Assembly (NCBI GenBank): GCA_933207985.1
Contig: OW240917.1
Coordinates: forward strand, 117,117,300-117,181,299
DNA from: Pelobates cultripes
Lineage: Eukaryota; Chordata; Amphibia; Anura; Pelobatidae
DNA: 64,000 bases
Direction of reading: 5' to 3'
Position 1 is the first letter of the stretch; each line of letters opens with the position of its first letter. Positions 56,056 through 64,000 of the stretch are shown piece after piece. A program made the translations under genes and the position numbers. The notes beneath the pieces were generated by a model that did no database searches, had not been told where the DNA came from, and saw only the letters and a list, made by a program, of their open reading frames with translations.

Positions 56056-58098
56056 CAGGGCTGCCACCAGAAATTTTGGTGGCAGCAGACAAAGCACAAG
56101 TTCTGGGCCAGGGCCGGACTGGCCCAACGGGATACTGGGAAATTTCCCGGTGGGCCTTCGGCACCAGGGGCCGGGCAGACACCTTGGTCTGCTGGCGGCC
56201 GCTGGGGGAGGCCGCTGGGGGAGGCTGCGCTGTCTCTGCTCCCCAGCGCGCAGCTTAATGAGACCGCGGCCGGAATATGACGTCATATTCCGGCCCCGGT
56301 CTCATTCAGCAGCGCGCGAGGGCGGGAGAGCAGAGCCAGCACATCTCCTCCAGCGGCCGCCAGTACAAGTCCCCCAGCGGCCGCCAGCAGACCTCCCCCA
56401 GGGGCCGCCAGCAGACCTCCCCCAGCGGCCGCCAGCAGACCTCCCCCAGCAGCCGCCAGCAGACCTCCTCCAGCGGCCGCCAGCAGACCTCCCCTTGGCA
56501 GGTATTAGTAATGTGTGTCAGTGTGAGTTTGTCTGTTTGTGTCATGGTGTCTGTCTGTATGGTGTGTGTGTGTGTGTCTGTCTGTATGGTGTGTGTGTGT
56601 GTCTGTCTGTATGGTGTGTGTGTGTGTCTGTCTGTGTCATGGTGTTTGTGTCTGTGTCATGGTGTGTGTGTCTGTCCGTCATGGGGTGTGTGTCTGTCCA
56701 TCATGGGGTGTGTGTCTGTCCGTCATGGTGTGTGTGTCTGTCCATCATGGGGTGTGTGTCTGTCCGTCATGGTGTGTGTGTCTGTCCGTCATGGGGTGTG
56801 TGTCTGTCCGTCATGGGATGTGTGTCTGTCCGTCATGGGGTGTGTGTCTGTCCGTCATGGGGTGTGTGTCTGTCTGTGTCATGGTGTGTGTGTGTGGGTC
56901 TGTCTGTGTCATGGTCTGTCATGGTGTGTGTGTGTCTGTCATGGGGTGTGTATCTGTCATGGTATATGTGTGTTTGTGTAGCGGTTGCAGTGTGTATAGT
57001 GAACGCAGAGTGTGTTTAAAGAAGTGGATGTAGTGTGAGTACAGTGATGTAGTGTGTGTTTGTGTAGTGGATGTAGTGTTTGTGTGTACTAGATGCAATG
57101 TGTTTAGTGGTTGCAGTGTCTGTAGTGGATGTTGTGTTTTTATTAGACACAGTGTCTGTGTATAGTGAATGCGTGTATTGTGAATACAGGATGTTTGTGT
57201 AGTGGATGCTGTGTGTATAGTGAATGCAGAGTGTGTGTCAGTGTAGTGAATGCAGTGTGTGTGTCAGTGTAGTGAATGCAGAGTGTGTGTCGGTGTAGTG
57301 AATACAAAGTGTGTGTCAGTGTAGTGAATGCAGAGTGTGTGTCAGTGTAGTGAATTCAGAGTGTGTGTCAGTGTAGTGAATGCAGAGTGTGTGTCAGTGT
57401 AGTGAATGCACTGTGTGTGTCAGTGTAGTGAATACAGAGTGTGTGTCAGTGTAGTGAATGCAGAGTGTGTGTCAGTGTAGTGAATGCAGTGTGTGTGTCA
57501 GTGCAGGGAATGCAGAGTGTTTGTTAGTGTAATGAATGCAGAGTGTGTGTTAGTGTAGTGAATGCAGTGTGTTTTTACTAGTGTATGCTTTTTCCCCTCC
57601 CACCACATTAAATCTAATAACTGATATTCCCCCCTCCCTGTTTCTTACCTGGTCCAGGGAGGGGGGAGATTCCATCCCTGGTGGTCCGGTGGCATGGTGG
57701 GGCCCTCCAGCTCCCTGTACTTTCAGAGGGGGCCCAGCAGACTGCAGGAGCACATTACACCTCTCTCTAACTCCCGCGAGCGTGACGTGCGTGCTGCGTG
57801 GAACGTTGCCATGACAACGCTCCGATGGCCACGGGTTTCGCGGGAATTAGAGAGAGGGAAGAGCTGTAATGTGCTCCTGCAGACTGCTGGGCCCCCTCTG
57901 CAAATGCAGGGAGCCAGGGTCCTGCAGCTGCACATATATATAGCGATCATCGCTATATATATGTGCAGAGAAGGAATGTGGGGCCCAGGACTGCCAAAGC
58001 AGTCCGGGCTCCCCAGGACTGCCAAAGCAGTCCGGGCTCCCCAGGACTGCCGGGCCCATGACAACCGCCATGGTTGTCACCCCCTGATGGCGGCCCTG
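56056..58098. mobile_element. hAT element A, second copy
   Basis: Counterpart of 39358-41400. Its minisatellites have the same length as in copy 1, unlike those of hAT element B. Confidence 0.82.
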
Positions 58099-58756
58099 TG
58101 TATACATTGTTAGATATAAAGAGAGTGTATCTCTACTACACAACCAGGTCATTAAAATGGAGTGTGTCCTTTTAACGCAACAATAGAAAAGGAAATGAAA
58201 ATTATTTCACAAATATAATCCCTTAATATACCTTAAGACAGGTAGGTCCAGTGTTTAGTGCCCACTATGAAAAATGCCTACTCTGAATCCGCACTAGTTG
58301 TTATTGATTATAGTAGATACATTTGCTTGATAGCTGGTGGGTTACAAGAAATGGGAAAGACAAATGAGGGTTCTAACCCAAAAGGGTATTCTTAATCTGT
58401 TTCCTTCCCTCTGTCCAGCAATATGGGTTTAGTATACTCTTACTGTTAGATACACCTGCTACCCAATGTGAGCCAATATGATGGATACCTGTTGTCATGT
58501 CACACTGGGCAGTCTGCATATGTGTGTTGCTGAATATGCCCTTCTGGCAAAATGTAAGAAAATACATGTGAGATACTTTGTTCTAATGCGATGATTTAAA
58601 ATATTCTACTAAAATAGCCCAGCGCGTGGAACAGCCACTCTTCTTTTCTACTTCTTGTCACCTGCGGGTCACTGTTAGGATGCAAAGGAAAGTCAGCATG
58701 CAGCATGAGTAGAATTACAGAATAGATGAGTATTACTGGTATCATGGTTGCCGGAC

Positions 58757-59252
58757 TCAAATGACTCTCTAAGCACCAAAACAACTAAAGCTTAATGAAG
58801 CAGTGTTGGTGTATACATCATGCCCCATGCAGTCTTACTGATCAATTATCTGCAATTTAGGTGCCAAATCACCTTTTTTTTCTATTTATGCAGCTCCAGC
58901 TACACCTTCCCTTGTTGATTATTCTAGAAGTTCTTAGCTTCTTATCTGCTGCTCTGTTCATTGAACTCTAATCACTCACATGAGGCTGCAGCAGGCTCTA
59001 GCAGACAGAGCAGGCAAAGAAACATTCTAAATTAAACACACTGTGCATGAAAGATAAAAAATGTAGACTATTTTTAAAGAAGAGTGTAGAGAGTCTGTGT
59101 GAGTCTCAGCCAGGGGAGGTATGGCTAAGCCTGCATAAACAAAGTAATTTAAATAGCAGAGAACTGAGCAGTGAGATTGCAGTAACATGATCTATACAAC
59201 CAAACCACTTAATTAAGCTAAATCTGTTTAGGTGCTTAGTGTGTCCCTTTAT
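58757..59252. mobile_element. Degenerate piggyBac-like MITE, second copy
   Basis: Counterpart of 42059-42554. Confidence 0.5.
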
Positions 59253-59597
59253 CGCTGTGTCTACAGCTATATGAAATGACAAGAGAGAAGTCATAAAATA
59301 AGCAAATGTCAGGGATAATTGGTAAGCCACTCTGAGTTATAAGGATCCAGAACACGTAGTAAACAAAACAAGCTGGGTCAAATACCCAAGTATTAATTTT
59401 AAAATATCTGGGGATCTATCTTTGGGACACCCCTGACTTGCACCATCTAAATGATGCTGAGTAAGCAAAACACAGAAAAAAGACACAGGTACTGTTACAG
59501 CCTCTTTGATGGCCTTGATGGCCTGTTCCTTACAACATTTAAAGTTCTATTGTAGTAAGGCAGTCAGGACAAGAAGGACAAGTAGGACAGTGGGACA

Positions 59598-60378
59598 ATT
59601 TTTTTTCATATTTTTGATTTATTTTAAAATCTTTATTGAAGCAGCAACAATCATGCGTAGTTACAGAACGTCAAAATATCACACAGGAAATACAGTGCAA
59701 TTCAATTCAATTACGGTTTGTTTGTTTGTTGTATTACAGATGTTCAAGATAAACAAGATATCAATCATGATAAACTTAGTTTTGTTGTACATGCATAGAT
59801 AGGTGCTGCCAATGTATGTTAAAAGAAAGGGTAATGGGGGGTGAGGCACAATGAACACGGTACGACAAGAGGGAAAGAAAATGAAGGGTCTTGAATGAGA
59901 AATATCAATGTGTAAGAAGTTTAAAACCTGATTCCAGAAACCTGGTTCTAATGGATGTTTTGAGTGTTAGTGTAAATATATTAAACTATTTTTCCAGGGT
60001 AAATGAGTAAAGGGGGGAGGCAGGAAGGAAGAGAGACATCTGTCCTACATGCATCCTTGGGGCATAAGGGGCAGTTATCTCTTAACTAACTGCTCCAGTG
60101 GTATTTTTTCACCTCTGGCTGCAGCAATAAGTTTCTCTATAGAACATATGTTCTCCACTTTTTCAACCCTGATCGTGGGCATGGAATTCGGCCTCTTGAA
60201 TCCCAGCATGGGACTGTGTGCGGCATTGACCAAAAACAGGAGCACTAACCTGCGGTAAGATCTAATAGATATCTGGTATGGTAAAGCAAGTACAGTTCAG
60301 GTTTTAAAGAGATGGGTTCATCTGTAAGAGTGTAATAAACAATGTGTACCTATTGCCAAAAAGGGCATAACTGAGAGC
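59598..60378 (-). pseudogene. L1-like 3' end, second copy
   Basis: Counterpart of 42900-43680. Together with 62477-63407 it forms one L1 body split by hAT element B. Differs from copy 1 in a patch at 59823-59843. Confidence 0.7.
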
Positions 60379-61721
60379 CAGGCCCGGACTGGCCATCGGG
60401 CATACCGGGCAAATGCCCGGTGGGCCGCGATGGCCGTGGGGCCGAGGCCGGCAGGGAGATCACAGGATCTCCCCGGCCGGCCCCTGCAGGGCCAGCGCTA
60501 CCCGAGCGCCAGCCCTGCTGTGTGCCTCCATGGGCCGGTGGGGAGATCAAAGATCTCCCTCACCGGCCCACAGACACTGTTACACGCGGCCGCCGGGGCT
60601 GAGGAGAGGGAGGAGAGAGGACCGGCGGAGCTCTAACCAGCAGCTCCGCCGGGTCCTCTCGCGGGATTCTGAGCGTTGCCGCGGTTACCACGGCAACGCT
60701 CAGATCTCGCGAGAGTGAACTCTAGCCTGCAGGTTAGAGTTCACTCTCACCACTGGACCACCAGGGAATGCAGCATGGCTCTCCCATGGCAGAACGGCTC
60801 CCCCCCCGTCCCAGGCAAAACGGTTCCCCCCCCTCCCAGGCTAAAGGTAAGAAGGGAGGGGGGGGATATAACTTTTTTTTTATTATATATAAAAATATAT
60901 TTTTAAATTTAAATAAGCACTCACACACACTCACACACAGCACCCTCAGACACACACAGCACCCAGACACACACAGCACCCTCAGACACACACAGCACCC
61001 AGACACACACAACACCCTCAGACACACACAGCACCCTCAGACACACACAGCACTCAGACACACACAGCACCCTCAGACACACACAGCACCCTCAGACACA
61101 CACAGCTCCCTCAGACACACGCAGCCCCAGACACACACGCAGCACCCAGACACACACGCAGCACCCAGACACACACGCAGCACCCAGACACACAGCCCCC
61201 TCAGACACACAGCACCCTCAGACACACACAGCACCCAGACACACACAGCACCCCAGACACACACACAGCACTCAGACACACACAGCACCTCAGACACACA
61301 CAGCACCCAGACACACACAGCACCCTCAGATACACACAGCACCCAGACACACACAGCACCCTCAGGCACACAGCACCCTCAGGCACACAGCACCCTCAGA
61401 CGCACACAGCACCCTCAGCACACACAGCACCCAGACACCGCAGCACCCAGACACACACAACACCCCTCAGACACACACAGCACCCAGACACACACAGCAC
61501 CCTCAGATACACACAGCACCCAGACACACACACAGCACCCAGACACACACAGCACCCTCAGGCACACAGCACCCTCAGGCACACACACACAGCACCCTCA
61601 GGCACACACACACAGCACCCTCAGACACACACAGTACCCTCAGACAGACCCTGCTCCCTCAGAGAGACAGCACCCTCACTCACACAGCACCCACACACAG
61701 CACACTCCCACACATATACAG

Positions 61722-61757
<36 letters not shown>

Positions 61758-62476
61758 ATAAATAAAATAACCCTCAGTGAGTTAACAGACAAAAAAAAAC
61801 CTAGAATGTGACGGCAGATAAAAACACATTCACACACAGCACCCCTCTTACACACACACACACACACACTGCGCCCCTCACACATACAATACGTCCAAAT
61901 ATAAATATATATATACACACTACAGCACCCCTCACCACTACACACATTATGCTCCAGATACACGCTAGATCCCTTACCCTATATGCACTCTTAATCCTCT
62001 ACACACAAACACACACACATACAATCTCCTATACACACTCTGAGTCCTTTACACACTAGATCTCCTACACACACACTGCCCCTAGCCACACATATTACAC
62101 CACAAACACAAATGAAATTGACCTATTTACACAAAACCACACCACACTCTACACACACGCAATCCCACAAGCAGGCTCCAAACACATGCACCATACGCTT
62201 TCCTGGCCCTTTTGTCCTCTGGTATCCCACTTGTGGAGACACTAGAGACAATTTAAAAGCAAACACAGTGCAAGCATGTTATTAAATTTGCTTGCGCTGC
62301 GCAGAACAAATACAGGGCGTTTTTCTAATGCTAGAGCTCTTTAGCAGGGCTCTGCGCATTGAACCAACATGCTCACTTTGAGAGGGGGCGTGTTTGTCTC
62401 TAGCCCCGCCCCCTACTTCAGGGGCCGCTCTTATGGAAAAATGCCCGGGCCGAATTTTTTTCCCAGTCCGGCCCTG
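60379..62476. mobile_element. hAT element B, second copy, with intact 8-bp target duplication
   Basis: Same tips as copy 1, flanked on both sides by CTGAGAGC (60371-60378 and 62477-62484), the 8-bp duplication expected of hAT. It interrupts the L1-like ORF2 reading between WWEC (from the right side) and CPFWQ (left side). Length 2098 bases against 2166 in copy 1. Confidence 0.9.
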
Positions 62477-63410
62477 CTGAGAGCATTCCCACCAAAAATG
62501 AAACAGCGTGCCAAGCTTCCTCCCACATCACTTGTGGTCTTCATCCTGTGCATACTTGGCCATTCTCTCTGGGGTTATGTACCAATGTGTAAGAAGTTTA
62601 AAACCTGATTCCAGAAACCTGGTTCTAATGGATGTTTTGCGTGTTAGTGTAAATATATTAAACTATTTTTCCAGGGTAAATGAGTGTTTTAAGTTGCACT
62701 CCCAATGTTTTGTGTAGTATGGCTGAGGAGCATCTTGGTTGGGTGAGAACAGGTCTGCATAGAGAGATCATTAATCGAGCTATAAAGTGGGAGATTGGTG
62801 GAAGCAAAATCGTGTCAACAGAGAAGGAGGTAGACTTATGTTAAGGTTGTCTATAGTGCTATTTCTATCATTTGTATACACACCGGAAGGCAGAGAGTCT
62901 AAGGGAGACCCAATGAGGCCACGACAGGTCTAGCATCTGCCAGAAAGAACTGGGATTCCAGGTTTTTGCAAAAGAGGTGAAAACAGTGGAGAAATGGCAG
63001 TTACCCTTATCACTCTTAGGATGGTGTTTTGCGAGTTTAGGACGCATATCAGGTTGCACCCAGGGAAGAGCAGCTATGGGTATGTCAGAGAACTGATACA
63101 GCTTATTGGGTGGTGCAATGTTCCAATCATCAATCCATTGTAGGTGAATGGCTTTATGATAGGTGGCCAGAACTGGCAGTCCCAAAACTTCCTCTGTTAT
63201 TGGGTCTTGTAAGTATCTCAGATGAGCTTTACGTTTGTACCATTCATAATCCAGGATGGTCTGGAGAATTTGTTTAAAAAAGTCAGTAAAACATTTAGCC
63301 AGAGCTGGCCTGTGAAAATCAAAAAATACCAAAATGTACTTCTGCAGCTGGAACCTTTTTTGAGCTGAGTTTAAAAAAAAATATAGGACTGCCATATCTG
63401 TCCCCATCTA
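62477..63410 (-). pseudogene. L1-like ORF2, C-terminal part
   Basis: The frame 63407-62868 (179 codons) shows the end of an L1-type ORF2: LGLPVLATYHKAIHLQWIDD, then an LPW block. Further along the minus strand, through stops and shifts, come FKLLTHWYITPERMAK (about 62600-62550) and the GTLFHFWWEC block (about 62505-62480), landmarks of the region after the reverse transcriptase. The RT domain itself is not in view upstream. Decayed and inactive. Confidence 0.78.
62583..62685 (-). repeat. 103-bp L1 block repeated at 43208-43310 and 59906-60008
   Basis: The block from CAATGTGTAAGAAG to GGGTAAATGAGT is the same length in all three places; this one differs from the others by a single base that I see (TTTTGCGTG versus TTTTGAGTG). 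Here it sits in the ORF2 coding region; at the others it sits just before the L1 3' region. Confidence 0.9.
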
Positions 63411-64000
63411 GCTGACAGATACTGGTATTGGACACTAACAGCTACAGCAAGACTTTTATGGCTGTGGTTTTGTTAACGTGTTAAAGCATTTGAATATCAA
63501 GAGGGTGGGAAAGACTGTCATTTGAAAGGATGATCAAATGTTTGTAAGCAATAACTAGTGCTGCCATATGTATTTTGTCAACAGCAATGATCCTTGAATA
63601 CATACAAATCATTAATTAGTCAGAGCAGCGGTGAAACAGAACAGTGAAGGATGTACATCCCAAGATAACATAAACAATATAGATAATGAAGTATAGGATT
63701 AAGCTCACAATTATAAACCATATCTTGCATGAATGTTAAAAGACAATGTGATAAATAAAGACAGATATGACATTGACATAACATGAAAAACAAATTCTCT
63801 AGGAAAATCAATGAAATAAACTGTCTCTTATTAAATATAAACAGCACCCAGATGGCAATAAGCAATGACAATTTTGCAGTCATGTATGTATGTATTTCTA
63901 ATTTATTTCCTTCATATATTGGTATTATACTCAATATATATCCACTGTACAAGAATGAGAAAGCAAACAGGATGCCTAATGGTGCACTTGTGTTGCTGGC
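63411..64000. other. No recognisable feature
   Basis: AT-rich sequence; one 110-codon minus-strand ORF (63620-63952), rich in Leu/Ile/Tyr, shows no conserved motif. Confidence 0.45.

Larger units (their letters stand above)
48178..62476 (+). repeat. Second copy of 31480-45846
   Basis: Offset is 16698 from 48178 to about 60597, then 16658 after a 40-base deletion, then 16611-16630 after minisatellite and small indels. Every element above reappears: Tc1-like pieces (48178-54777), minisatellite element (48261-50065), CR1/L2-like LINE (50159-52852), LTR, MITEs, hAT A and hAT B. I saw no difference in the lines compared between 48178 and 59820. Near-perfect identity next to a gap suggests two haplotype contigs placed in series. 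Confidence 0.97.

Noticed and set aside
63620..63952. 110-codon minus-strand ORF with hydrophobic stretches
   Set aside because: AT-rich composition alone yields Leu/Ile/Tyr-rich frames; no motif or homologous feel.

Overview
The window looks like repeat-dense, gene-poor DNA from a vertebrate, most likely a frog. The evidence is the mix of decayed transposons: a Ty3/gypsy chromovirus, Tc1-like elements, CR1/L2-like and L1-like LINEs, hAT elements with 8-bp target duplications, TTAA-flanked piggyBac-like MITEs, LTRs and many (TA)n tracts. No complete host gene, tRNA, rRNA or CRISPR array is visible. The only non-repeat coding candidate is a 154-residue minus-strand ORF at 21105-21581. Host assignment rests on remembered resemblance to amphibian repeats; no database search was possible.

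Layout. 1-3912 is a chromodomain Ty3/gypsy element broken by frameshifts, followed by its 3' LTR with a 40-bp tandem repeat. 4740-6930 holds a second LTR-like block and a LINE-like tail. 6931-16117 is mostly unannotated, with hairpin MITEs, a foldback, a Tc1-like relic (about 10879-11995) and two minus-strand LTR-like segments (12165-12790, 15166-16117). 16347-18346 and 25019-26405 are two copies, in opposite orientation, of one TTAA-ended repeat family. 18470-19710 is a foldback insertion with a 14-bp target-site duplication. 24101-24596 and 26648-27013 are well-delimited MITEs.

31480-38080 is a nested cluster. A minus-strand Tc1-like element has been split by a GC-rich minisatellite element, a CR1/L2-like LINE (itself carrying a TTAA MITE) and a 1.5-kb solo LTR. 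Two hAT elements stuffed with minisatellites (39358-41400 and 43681-45846) and L1-like fragments on the minus strand follow. From 48178, immediately after an exactly 100-base N gap, the sequence 31480-45846 is repeated at an offset of 16698 bases. It is essentially identical for 11.6 kb and then differs at indels and minisatellites. This is most likely an assembly (haplotype) duplication, though a real tandem duplication is possible.

The most interesting signal is a recurring small motif at about 11.27, 19.17/19.22, 25.60/25.66, 26.06 and 30.22 kb. Each site has a CUGANGA-like box, a short hairpin, then GAAA and (in most) a tiny palindrome. At three loci the flanks pair with different sequences, as stem I of a hammerhead ribozyme would. 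A consistent extra A precedes stem II. Three of the loci sit inside foldback insertions, one of which has a clear target-site duplication. This suggests a family of short hammerhead-bearing retroelements, of the Penelope or retrozyme type, that inserts as inverted repeats.
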